A stretch of DNA of 40,077 nt from a candidate division WOR-3 bacterium. GTDB taxonomy: Bacteria > Hydrothermota > Tepidihabitantia > Tepidihabitantales > Tepidihabitantaceae. The position numbers and the translations under genes were made by a program. The notes below the pieces were generated by a model that saw only the letters and a list, made by a program, of their open reading frames with translations, searched no databases and was not told the origin of the DNA. Shown here piece after piece: positions 1 to 6,685 of this stretch. Each line of letters begins with the position of its first letter. Positions within the stretch are counted from its first letter, which is position 1. The DNA is taken from positions 1-40,077 of the forward strand of contig VGIR01000019.1 of NCBI GenBank assembly GCA_016867815.1, given 5' to 3'.

Positions 1-1
1 G

Positions 2-172
2 AAGCGCTGGCGCCCTGGCGAGATGCGCTGGCGCTGGTGTGTAGCTGGGCTGCTACATGCCGAGCAGCACTTCCGGTGCGTAGATGGCTACCGGCACATC
101 CCCGCATTGCTGAGTGCACTGGAACGGTCCGCGTCACCGAAAGAAATTGACGCAACAGAGAGAGTTGCCTAA
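2..172 (+). CDS. Transposase, C-terminal fragment (probable IS256/mutator type), cut by window edge
   Basis: An open frame enters from the left edge and ends at TAA 170-172 (56 residues visible). It contains AGLLHAEQHFRCVDGY followed by an IPALL segment, resembling the extreme C-terminus of IS256/mutator transposases (an AE..FRR..GY..L..L pattern after the catalytic domain). The catalytic DDE residues lie outside the window, so the family is a judgement from the tail only. About 30 bases after its stop, the opposite-strand YVTN gene ends abruptly, which suggests that the element's right end lies near 200-215 and that insertion truncated that gene. The other end and any target duplication are not visible. 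Confidence 0.5.
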   Translation, partial: KRWRPGEMRWRWCVAGLLHAEQHFRCVDGYRHIPALLSALERSASPKEIDATERVA

Positions 173-201
173 AGTGATGTGGGAGCCGCTAGGAATTTCA
201 A

Positions 202-915
202 CTAACCGAGGGACATGCTCTCGTAGCAGAGGGCAATGGGGTTCGCTCCAACAGTCACAGTCGTGACAACCGAGTCAGAGTTGCCTGCGATAACGGTCAC
301 ACTCCCGCTGCCATAGTTGGCGACGTACACCTGGTTCTCAGCCGGGTTGTAGCAGATGGCACGGGGGTTGCTCCCCACGGCAACAGTGGCGACCACCGAA
401 TCCACTACGCCTGCGATGACAGTCACGCTTGTGCTGGAGTCGTTTGCGCAATAGACCTTGTTGTCCTGCGAGTTGTAGCACAGAGCGTTCGGGAAGATGC
501 CGGTGGGTACAGTCGCAATGACTGAATTGGCAGCGCTGCCTATCACGGTCACGCACTCATTGTTCTCGTTCGCGCAGTAGACCTTGTTCTCACGCGGGTT
601 GACGCAGAGGGCCCTGGCAGGTCCGCAGATCGGGATACGGGCGACTCTCTGACCAGAGGAACCGTCTAGCACTATCACGCAGTCGCCCGCGTCGCCGGCA
701 ACGTAGACTGCATTGTGGACCGAATCGTACACTAGGCTCTGCGGTTGAAGCAGCCCACCGAACGAGTCCGGCAGATAGATGGTCTCCTCCAGCCACTGGC
801 CGCTGACGGCCGACAAGCAGCAGCAAATGGCTAACAGCACGGCCACGGGTCGTACCGCCCGGATATGTGAGGCGATGGTTCGGACAGAAAGACGGAGAAC
901 ACAGTCAAGTGACAT
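202..915 (-). CDS. YVTN beta-propeller exoprotein, truncated at C-terminus
   Basis: Secreted protein of 237 residues built from about four YVTN-type propeller units. Each has the pattern VGxNPxALCYN...NKVYCAN...VTVIxG. The ATG at 915 is chosen because it is preceded by a GGGGG Shine-Dalgarno-like run and opens a signal peptide (hydrophobic AVLLAICCCLSAVSGQ, cleavage near SGQ). It is a clear paralogue of the protein at 24824-26233, which has eight units plus a C-terminal sorting domain. This copy stops in the middle of a unit, right after ALCYE, next to the transposase fragment. A full propeller normally needs about seven blades, so the product is probably non-functional or only partly folded. 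Role of the family: surface or secreted binding scaffolds; the ligand is unknown. Confidence 0.75.
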   Translation of the reverse strand: MSLDCVLRLSVRTIASHIRAVRPVAVLLAICCCLSAVSGQWLEETIYLPDSFGGLLQPQSLVYDSVHNAVYVAGDAGDCVIVLDGSSGQRVARIPICGPARALCVNPRENKVYCANENNECVTVIGSAANSVIATVPTGIFPNALCYNSQDNKVYCANDSSTSVTVIAGVVDSVVATVAVGSNPRAICYNPAENQVYVANYGSGSVTVIAGNSDSVVTTVTVGANPIALCYESMSLG

Positions 916-1080
916 TCTGCACCCCCGGACGTAACTGACCCCACGCAGTCTGGCGCCGTCAGGAACCGTGGACGGATTCCGCCTACTCCGCCACACTCGG
1001 CGTCGCTACGTAAGCGTATCCCTGCAGCGGTCAAGAGTCAAGTAGCCGCGCAAGCAGCCCTGAATCCGACACAGGACATC

Positions 1081-1162
1081 ACCACCAAGGCACCAAGACA
1101 CAAAGAGGGTGAGGACGGAAGTCAGCTCTGTCTGCCTGGTGTTCTTGGTGTCTTTGTGGTTC
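1081..1162. repeat. Period-8 word repeat, two inverted arms
   Basis: Left arm 1081-1104 has octamers such as ACCACCAA and GGCACCAA. Right arm about 1138-1160 reads TTGGTGTC, TTTGTGGT, roughly the reverse complement. The arms are separated by about 35 bases. It belongs to the word-repeat class seen at many sites in this window. No gene is supported between 916 and 1263. Confidence 0.7.
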
Positions 1163-1263
1163 AACATCGGGTTTGGGGAGCAGTCTCTCTCGTTCCACCG
1201 CGCCGCGACTCGTTGTGTCTTCTTCCGCATTTTGCGTGCCGCCGAATCACCGGCGCAGAGCCC

Positions 1264-1461
1264 TCAGGGCCGGGGTGGTTTGTCGGAGACGACGACCGGC
1301 TCGGGTGGCGCAGCATGTTCATGTTTGCCCGCCAAGGCTGCCGACTTTCTGCGGATGTAGTCTATCTGTTCCTGGGGCGTCATGCCGTTCATTTCCTTAC
1401 TCATGCGGTCCCTGGCCGCCCGCATGAAGCCGACAGCGTCAAATGACCTATTCTTCTTCGT
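1264..1461 (-). CDS. Small PIN-toxin partner (antitoxin-like), non-standard start
   Basis: The frame gives about 65 residues. It begins TKKNRSFDAVGFMRAARDRM if read from ACG 1459-1461, and contains SKEMNGMTPQEQIDYIRRK. This matches the small proteins encoded directly after PIN toxins (pattern M-K-x-FDAVxFMRxxRDxxSxE...MTPEEQxxYxR). It overlaps the 3' end of the PIN gene by 14 bases. The expected start overlapping the toxin stop is ACG, not ATG. A silent Tyr TAT to TAC difference in the toxin frame would account for the change. The first in-frame ATG is codon 13. The Pro/Val-rich tail from residue 50 looks unstructured. The role as antitoxin is inferred from context and has not been shown for this subfamily. 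Confidence 0.6.
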   Translation of the reverse strand, partial: TKKNRSFDAVGFMRAARDRMSKEMNGMTPQEQIDYIRRKSAALAGKHEHAAPPEPVVVSDKPPRP

Positions 1462-1909
1462 AGTACACCTCCAGCGGAGACCTGATTTCGAGTCCCGGGT
1501 ATCCGAGCTTGAGATTCACCGCGTTGTAGGCTCGAATCCGGCTGAGCTTCACTATGTGCCTGAAGTTCCAGCTCACCACCACGTCGACGCGGCTGACTGT
1601 GGCCACGGCAATATGCAGGGCGTCAGCTCTGCTGCTTTCCAGGACGGCACCCTCGCGGATGTAGGCATCAGCCAAGGCGACCGCCTCATCATTGATCTCC
1701 ACTCGCTCGGCCTCCGCAAGCCCTGGACGAGTGAGAAACTGGCGAACTCTCGGAGGCGCTGTTTCCAGTTCGGCCAGAGTAATATCGGAGATCACCGCGC
1801 GCAACCGCCCTCTGTCAAAGTCGTCCACCAGCCGCTGGGAGTATACGCCGAACTCCTCGTCCAAGCATCCACCAATCACCGACGTGTCAACGTAGACCCG
1901 CAGAATCAT
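1448..1909 (-). CDS. PIN-domain ribonuclease (VapC-like toxin)
   Basis: PIN-fold Mg-dependent RNase of 153 residues, presumably the toxin of a type II-like pair. The N-terminal strand RVYVDTSVIGG carries the first catalytic Asp. Acidic residues follow in ITLAELE and ADALHIAVA, and the last motif is VVVSWNFRHIV, all in the usual PIN order and spacing. The ATG at 1909 is preferred over GTG 1927 because a TTGACA-N16-TATAGT promoter ends 6 bases before it, so the ATG would be at the transcription start (leaderless). Its 3' end overlaps the small partner gene, so the two are cotranscribed. Here the toxin precedes the partner, the reverse of classical vapBC. Confidence 0.85.
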   Translation of the reverse strand: MILRVYVDTSVIGGCLDEEFGVYSQRLVDDFDRGRLRAVISDITLAELETAPPRVRQFLTRPGLAEAERVEINDEAVALADAYIREGAVLESSRADALHIAVATVSRVDVVVSWNFRHIVKLSRIRAYNAVNLKLGYPGLEIRSPLEVYYEEE

Positions 1910-1915
1910 CCTCAG

Positions 1916-1943
1916 ACTATAGAACACTGCCCCAGACTGTCAA
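1916..1943 (-). promoter_or_regulatory. Sigma70-type promoter of PIN toxin
   Basis: On the minus strand TTGACA (1938-1943), 16-base spacer, TATAGT (1916-1921). The toxin ATG begins 6 bases later, predicting a leaderless mRNA. Confidence 0.7.
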
Positions 1944-1980
1944 CAGAGGCAACGAGAGGCGCGGTCAGCTGATCGGTTGA

Positions 1981-2008
1981 TTGACACGCCCGAGGCGCGG
2001 GCTACAAT
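1981..2008 (+). promoter_or_regulatory. Sigma70-type promoter of small membrane protein/methyltransferase/sulfatase operon
   Basis: TTGACA (1981-1986), 16-base spacer, TACAAT (2003-2008). The ATG at 2021 is 12 bases downstream, leaving a leader of only about 6 bases and no Shine-Dalgarno site. Confidence 0.7.
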
Positions 2009-2020
2009 TCCCAACCGTCA

Positions 2021-2246
2021 ATGAAGCGGCCTTCTCCTCGCATCGGGCTGATTGTCATGCTGGCGGCGTTGGTCTCGCCGACCCTGCTACGACCCGCGTA
2101 TGCCGACCTTGACCCCGGGCACCGGAAGCTGCGCAGTCCAGTTTCTCATCGTCGGCCCGCTGGGCGGCCTCTTCGCTGTCGGGCTCTTCTGGAAACGAGT
2201 CATCGCTTTTGTGAAGCGCCTGTTCACGTCCAAGACCCGACATTGA
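2021..2246 (+). pseudogene. Small signal-peptide membrane protein (LDPGTGS type), frameshifted
   Basis: Two overlapping frames together encode one recognisable protein of about 74 residues. The first frame, from ATG 2021, gives a signal peptide (GLIVMLAALVSPTLL...AYA) and then DLDPG. The second gives PGTGSCAVQFLIVGPLGG, a membrane helix and a basic tail FWKRVIAFVKRLF ending at TGA 2244-2246. One extra base near 2117-2121 (GGGC-ACC) separates them. The intact family has a signal peptide, (Y/D)LDPGTGS, one TM helix and an FWKR(I/V) tail, and is typically encoded beside a methyltransferase and a sulfatase-like gene as here. The cause may be real decay, a sequencing error or a programmed frameshift; the sequence cannot decide. 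Function unknown, probably envelope. Confidence 0.7.
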
Positions 2247-2290
2247 GAGGAAACCGCCAAGGCCGGGCATGGAAGGAAGAGGAGCGTGTA

Positions 2291-2373
2291 GCCGCCGATG
2301 AACGCAGATGAACGCAGAAACGGCTCCGAACCTGTGACATCTATCGGCGTTGATCGGCGTGTATCGGCGGTTG
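2291..2373. repeat. Period-10 word repeat, two inverted arms
   Basis: Left arm: GATGAACGCA twice (2297-2316). Right arm: ATCGGCGTTG, ATCGGCGTGT, ATCGGCGGTT (2343-2372). The arms are roughly complementary, with about 25 bases between them. Located between the small membrane gene and the methyltransferase. Confidence 0.75.
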
Positions 2374-2392
2374 AAATCCGACCCGGCTGATA

Positions 2393-3778
2393 ATGCGAAC
2401 TGACGAGTCGCTACCGAGTTCATTCCGCGACCCGAGCGGTTTTCTGTTCCATCGCGGCGGTCGGCTCTATCGTCAGGTGAACGCCAGCTATCGCGCCGAC
2501 TACAAGCTGCTCATGGAGTCAGGTCTCTACCAGGACCTGACCACTCAAGGTCTGCTCGTACCACACGTCGAGACGTCTGAACCACACATGTCCGGCGGAG
2601 GCAGCCTTGTAATCGAGCCCGAGGTAATCCCCTTCATATCCTACGCCTACGAATGGTGTTTCAGCCAGTTGCAGGACGCGGCACTGGCGACCCTCGCCGT
2701 GCAGAAGCAGGCGGTCGAACGCGGCATGTCGCTCAAGGATGCGAGCGCCTACAACATCCAGTTTCGCGGCTGCCGACCGGTCATGATTGACACGCTCTCG
2801 TTCGAGCGCTACTGCGAAGGCGAGCCGTGGGTCGCCTACCGCCAGTTCTGCCAGCACTTCCTCGCGCCCCTCGCGCTGATGAGCCACGCCGATGTCCGTC
2901 TCGGCCAGTTGCTGCGCGTGAACATCGATGGCATCCCGCTCGACCTCGCCAGCCACCTGCTGCCGTCGAAGACGCGCCTGAATCTCGGCCTCGGAACTCA
3001 CATCCACCTCCATGCCCAGACCCAACGCAAGTACGCCGACAAGCAGGCCAAACCCGACGGCCGCAAGATGAGTCGCATGGCGTACCTCGGGCTCATCGAC
3101 AACCTGGAGTCCACGACGAGAAAACTCTCCTGGAAGCCTGAGGGCACGGAGTGGGCTGACTACTACGCGGCCACGAACTACACCGCCGACTCGCTTGAGC
3201 ACAAGACTCGACTGGTCGGCGAATACCTGCAGAAGGCGCAGCCGAAGACCGTCTGGGACCTGGGAGCGAACACCGGCCGGTTCAGCCGGATCGCCGCCGA
3301 GCGCGGTATTCCCACGATCGCCTTTGATATCGACCCGGCCGCGGTCGAACTCAACTACCTCGACTGCCGCAAGCGTGACGAAAAGAGCATGCTGCCCCTG
3401 TTCTCCGACGTGACCAATCCCAGCCCGGCGATCGGCTGGCAGAATCGCGAGCGCCAGTCCCTGATCGAACGTGGTCCCTGCGACACTGCGATGGCCCTTG
3501 CGCTGATTCACCATCTGGCTATCGGCAACAACCTGCCCCTCGACCGCATCGTTGACTTCACGGCCGGTATCTGCCGGACTCTGATCATCGAGTTTGTGCC
3601 CAAGACCGACTCGCAAGTGCAGCGGCTGCTCGCCACCCGCGAGGACATCTTCCCGAACTACACCAGAGAAGCCTTCGAGCGAGCATTCTCGGCCCGCTTC
3701 GCCCTCCTCGCCTCGTCCCCGGTCAGGGATTCCGAGCGCAACATCTATCTGATGGAACTCCGCCAACCCAGACAATGA
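2393..3778 (+). CDS. Class I SAM-dependent methyltransferase with large N-terminal domain
   Basis: A 461-residue cytoplasmic protein. The N-terminal 270 residues form a conserved accessory region, including a kinase-like IQFRGCRPVMIDTLSFERY segment. A Rossmann methyltransferase domain follows from about residue 285, with SAM motif I VWDLGANTGRFSRIA, acidic motif II AFDIDP and motif IV-like ALIHHLAIGNNLPL. Such enzymes occur beside sulfatase-like membrane proteins and may modify an envelope glycan or lipid, but the substrate is unknown. The ATG at 2393 is the only good start upstream of the conserved region. There is no clear Shine-Dalgarno site, so translation probably depends on the upstream small gene. 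The stop overlaps the next start as ATGA (3775-3778), indicating translational coupling. Confidence 0.8.
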   Translation: MRTDESLPSSFRDPSGFLFHRGGRLYRQVNASYRADYKLLMESGLYQDLTTQGLLVPHVETSEPHMSGGGSLVIEPEVIPFISYAYEWCFSQLQDAALATLAVQKQAVERGMSLKDASAYNIQFRGCRPVMIDTLSFERYCEGEPWVAYRQFCQHFLAPLALMSHADVRLGQLLRVNIDGIPLDLASHLLPSKTRLNLGLGTHIHLHAQTQRKYADKQAKPDGRKMSRMAYLGLIDNLESTTRKLSWKPEGTEWADYYAATNYTADSLEHKTRLVGEYLQKAQPKTVWDLGANTGRFSRIAAERGIPTIAFDIDPAAVELNYLDCRKRDEKSMLPLFSDVTNPSPAIGWQNRERQSLIERGPCDTAMALALIHHLAIGNNLPLDRIVDFTAGICRTLIIEFVPKTDSQVQRLLATREDIFPNYTREAFERAFSARFALLASSPVRDSERNIYLMELRQPRQ

Positions 3779-5691
3779 CCGAGGATCCAGCCCGCCGCCC
3801 GCGTTCGGCTGAGAAGCGACCCATCCCGATTCACCACTTCCTGTTCGCCCTCGCCCCGACGCTGTTTCTCTATGCCTACAGTGCCTCGAGAATTCCGATA
3901 ACTCCATCCGAACTCGTGCTTCCGCTCATCGCGTCATTCACGGTAGCGCTCGTTCTCTGGCTGTTCCTGTGGCGGGTACTCGGCAACAGCCGCCGGGCGG
4001 CGCTTGTTGTCTCTCTCTTTCTGGCCTTGTTCTTCACCTACGGTCGTGTGCTCGGCGCGGTCGGTACTTCTGCTCCACCAGAACTCCTGCCCGGCATTGC
4101 AGGCGGCGTTCTGCTGCTGGGCGTCATCTTTCTCGGCGTGCCGCGTCTGGAGTTCGCCAGGCTGACACTCCTCCTGAATGCCGTCTCGCTGGTGCTGGTT
4201 GCCGTCAACCTCGTCACCGGGGTCCCGACTCTCCTGCGCAGCCGTGCTGCATCGCTGAATGCGACGCGTGCCACGACGACGCAGGCCGCGAACCTGCCCG
4301 ACATCTACTACATTATCCTCGATGGCTACGCTCGCGCCGACATCCTCGCCTCGGTCTATGGCTACGACAACTCCGGGTTCATATCGTGGCTTGAACAGAG
4401 AGGCTTCCGCGTCGGGACCCGCAGCCGGTCGAACTATGCACGGACCCACCTCTCGTTGGCGTCCTCCCTGAACATGACGTATCTCGACGCGGTGGCGGCC
4501 AAGCTCGGGCCGGAGACAGACAGCCACGCACCTCTGGTCCGTATGATCGGAGAGAGCCGGGTGGTTAGAGAACTCCGGAAGCGCGGATACACGATCGCTT
4601 CGTTCGCTTCCGGCTGCACCGGCACCGACATCAGGGACGCCGACATCCATTTTGCACCACGCTGGGCCCTGAGCGAGTTTCAGAGAATCCTCATCAACAC
4701 CACCGCCCTGCCGCTCATCCTCAACCCCCTTCTGAAGAGGTCGCAGAGCGATCTGCACCGCGAGCGTGTGTTGTACGCCTTTGAGCACCTGCCGGATGCC
4801 GCGCGACTGAAGCACCCGGTGTTCGTCTTCTGCCACATACTGAGCCCGCACCCGCCGTTTGTCTTCGGCGCGCAGGGCGAGAAGACGGAGCCGCAGAGCT
4901 ACTTCACGATGACCGAGGGCGGCACCTATCAGACCGCGGACGTTGACAGGCTCCGGCACGACTATGTCGAGAAGTACCGCGCGCAGGTTCAGTTCATCAA
5001 CGGCAAGGCAAAGACCGCGATCGAGCGGATCCTTGCGTCATCGCCGCAGCCGCCGGTCATCATCCTCCAGGCCGACCACGGCCCGAGCTCGGTGCTCACC
5101 TGGAACGACCCCGAACCCGCTGAGCTGTCTGAACAGCTGGCAATTCTCAACGCCTACCACATTCCGAAGATGACCGGGTCTCCGAGCTATTCGCCCTCGC
5201 CGGTGAACTGCTTCCGCCTCCTCTTCGACCAGCTCTTCGGGTCCGACCTGGGTCTGCTGCCTGACAAGAGCTGGTTCTCAACCAGCGCCAGGATGTGGCG
5301 GTTCTACGACGCCGCCCGCCTGACCGAACAAGCGAAGGGCGGGACGGTGTTGAGGGTCTCGGTTGTGGCCTTCCGCGAGGAACTCCAGCTGGAAGAGCCG
5401 GCTGCCTACTGCCGCAGGCTGGTCGCGATGGCGTACCCGAATGAGACGGTCACTATTGAGCGCTTCTACGTCCAGGGACTGCGCGTGCCCGTGGAATCCG
5501 CTGACGAAGCCTACCGACGCTACCTGGGCGACGTCGCCAGGAAGGAGATTCTGGACCTCGGCACGCACTACGAATCCTACTGCGGTCCGGGACCGGACCG
5601 TGTCGAGGTCGCCGCTCTCTTCTTTTCCGACAGCACACCGCAGACCGCGAACCGCAGCGAGGGCAAAACCCGAAGCCGGAAGTCCGAATGA
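3775..5691 (+). CDS. Membrane-anchored sulfatase/alkaline-phosphatase-superfamily enzyme
   Basis: A 638-residue protein. About five N-terminal TM helices (residues 18-150) precede an extracytoplasmic alkaline-phosphatase-superfamily domain. The domain has the first metal-site motif YYIILDGYARAD, a nucleophile region YARTHLSLASSLNM (Thr or Ser rather than a Cys-type sulfatase CxPxR) and the metal motif ILQADHGP. This resembles phosphoglycerol- or phosphoethanolamine-transferase-like enzymes more than true sulfatases. Coupled (ATGA overlap) to the methyltransferase, it probably acts on the same envelope polymer. The last residues (GKTRSRKSE) are encoded by the period-7 word repeat starting at 5663, which also supplies the stop codon. 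Exact substrate unknown. Confidence 0.8.
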   Translation: MTEDPARRPRSAEKRPIPIHHFLFALAPTLFLYAYSASRIPITPSELVLPLIASFTVALVLWLFLWRVLGNSRRAALVVSLFLALFFTYGRVLGAVGTSAPPELLPGIAGGVLLLGVIFLGVPRLEFARLTLLLNAVSLVLVAVNLVTGVPTLLRSRAASLNATRATTTQAANLPDIYYIILDGYARADILASVYGYDNSGFISWLEQRGFRVGTRSRSNYARTHLSLASSLNMTYLDAVAAKLGPETDSHAPLVRMIGESRVVRELRKRGYTIASFASGCTGTDIRDADIHFAPRWALSEFQRILINTTALPLILNPLLKRSQSDLHRERVLYAFEHLPDAARLKHPVFVFCHILSPHPPFVFGAQGEKTEPQSYFTMTEGGTYQTADVDRLRHDYVEKYRAQVQFINGKAKTAIERILASSPQPPVIILQADHGPSSVLTWNDPEPAELSEQLAILNAYHIPKMTGSPSYSPSPVNCFRLLFDQLFGSDLGLLPDKSWFSTSARMWRFYDAARLTEQAKGGTVLRVSVVAFREELQLEEPAAYCRRLVAMAYPNETVTIERFYVQGLRVPVESADEAYRRYLGDVARKEILDLGTHYESYCGPGPDRVEVAALFFSDSTPQTANRSEGKTRSRKSE

Positions 5692-5775
5692 CGATTGAAT
5701 GCGGGCAAAGCTCGAAGTCCGAGTTGACCGATTTCGCTCATTCGAGCTTCTCCCCGGCTCGGGTTTCGCGCTTGG
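5663..5775. repeat. Period-7 word repeat, two inverted arms, overlaps gene end
   Basis: Left arm 5663-5725 reads in heptamers such as CCGAAGC and CGGAAGT. Right arm 5734-5775 has TTCGAGC and GGTTTCG. It starts inside the sulfatase-like gene and provides its last nine or so codons and the stop. Confidence 0.8.
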
Positions 5776-5853
5776 CCTAGGCGGTCACTGTCCGACAGTG
5801 CGCCTGGCCTGGGGTCCGACCGTCCACCTTTTTCCGCTGTCCGCTTCCGGCAG

Positions 5854-5890
5854 TTCTGACTTCTGCATTCTGGTATCTGACTTCTGACTT
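5854..5890. repeat. Period-7 word repeat (TTCTGAC type)
   Basis: Five heptamers of the form (T/A)TCTG(A/G/C)N, for example TTCTGAC and TTCTGGT. Flanked by short palindromes CACTGTC-C-GACAGTG (about 5787-5801) and a similar copy near 5899. No gene is supported between 5692 and 5993. Confidence 0.75.
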
Positions 5891-5993
5891 GGCCTCAGCG
5901 GCCACTGTCGGACAGCGCGTTCGTTCCCGGCAAAACGGCTCCGGGCCCGCGCGGGTCTTCGCCGCACGAGCCCGGTGGCCTTTGTCGAACGAA

Positions 5994-6275
5994 CTAGAAC
6001 AGCTTGTTCTTCTTGATGTAGACCCAGAGCAGCTTCATCATCTCGCCGATCTTGACGGTTGCCTTGGAACCGAACACCGGCTTCATGTCATCGGTCACCT
6101 TGATGGAGCGCTTCATCAGCGGGCCTTCACCGGACATCAGCTTGTTCTTCTTGATGTAGGCCCAGAGCTTCTTGTTCAGGTCACTGACTTTGATGACCTT
6201 GCCCGGGCCGAACACCGGCTGCATCTCATCGGTCATTTTCACGGTCCTCTTCATGAGGGCCTGTCCTCTCGGCAT
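5994..6275 (-). CDS. SWIB/MDM2-domain-like small protein with internal duplication
   Basis: A 93-residue basic protein made of two similar halves: TVKMTDEMQPVFG...KLWAYIKKNKL and SIKVTDDMKPVFG...LLWVYIKKNKL. The KLWxYIKKNxL signature is diagnostic of the SWIB fold, a pseudo-symmetric small helical domain found in chlamydial and other bacterial proteins and in eukaryotic chromatin remodellers. The bacterial proteins are associated with nucleoid or topoisomerase function. The ATG at 6275 is chosen for its Shine-Dalgarno AGAAAGGA 8 bases upstream; the longer frame to 6350 has no such site. Here both halves carry the strong YIKKNKL motif, more symmetric than usual SWIB domains. DNA or protein partner unknown. 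Confidence 0.8.
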   Translation of the reverse strand: MPRGQALMKRTVKMTDEMQPVFGPGKVIKVSDLNKKLWAYIKKNKLMSGEGPLMKRSIKVTDDMKPVFGSKATVKIGEMMKLLWVYIKKNKLF

Positions 6276-6359
6276 ATACGAGTCCTTTCTGCCCTTTCGG
6301 GGCAATTCTGGATTCCATCGGACCCCTGATGGCCGCCTTTGGTCGGCCACTTATGCCTG

Positions 6360-6387
6360 ATTCTCGGCCTAGCTTCCCCTCTGTCAA
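6360..6387 (-). promoter_or_regulatory. Possible promoter of SWIB-like gene
   Basis: Minus strand TTGACA (6382-6387), 16-base spacer, GAGAAT (6360-6365). Predicted start about 80 bases before the ATG at 6275. The -10 box is weak. Confidence 0.45.
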
Positions 6388-6443
6388 GCTTTATTTACAG
6401 GCGGTTAGAGGGAGAATGTCGCCTCCGATGAGACGAAAACGGA

Positions 6444-6472
6444 AGGCAGAGGCCAGAATGCAGAATGCTGGA
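6444..6472. repeat. Period-7 word repeat (short)
   Basis: About four heptamers including GCCAGAA and TGCAGAA. It lies in the 400-base non-coding stretch 6276-6685, which otherwise holds only divergent promoters. Confidence 0.55.
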
Positions 6473-6511
6473 GTCCATACCAGTCCCTGTTTGTCCATAG
6501 TTGCGTGACTG

Positions 6512-6540
6512 TTGGCAGGGAATAGCAGGGATGGTATGAT
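6512..6540 (+). promoter_or_regulatory. Sigma70-type promoter upstream of 6686 gene
   Basis: TTGGCA (6512-6517), 17-base spacer, TATGAT (6535-6540). Predicted 5' leader of about 140 bases. Confidence 0.6.
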
Positions 6541-6685
6541 TGTATGTGTCTGAGATAGGCGAAGGGTGCCGAGGTCGAACCCGAAGTGCGGGTAACACTG
6601 AGGCCCGGTTCAACGTCCAGGCAGCAGGAGCGCAAGTGAGATTCCTGAACGGGTGGCAGGAACAATCCACCCGAAAGAGGTGACT

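Noticed and set aside
2519-3907. 462-codon open frame antisense to the methyltransferase gene
   Set aside because: GC-rich antisense shadow: low-complexity Gly/Arg/Val/Glu composition, no family, while the plus strand encodes clear SAM motifs.
3934-4959. 341-codon minus-strand frame antisense to the sulfatase-like gene
   Set aside because: Arg/Gln/Glu-rich shadow with no domain; the opposite strand has a recognisable enzyme.
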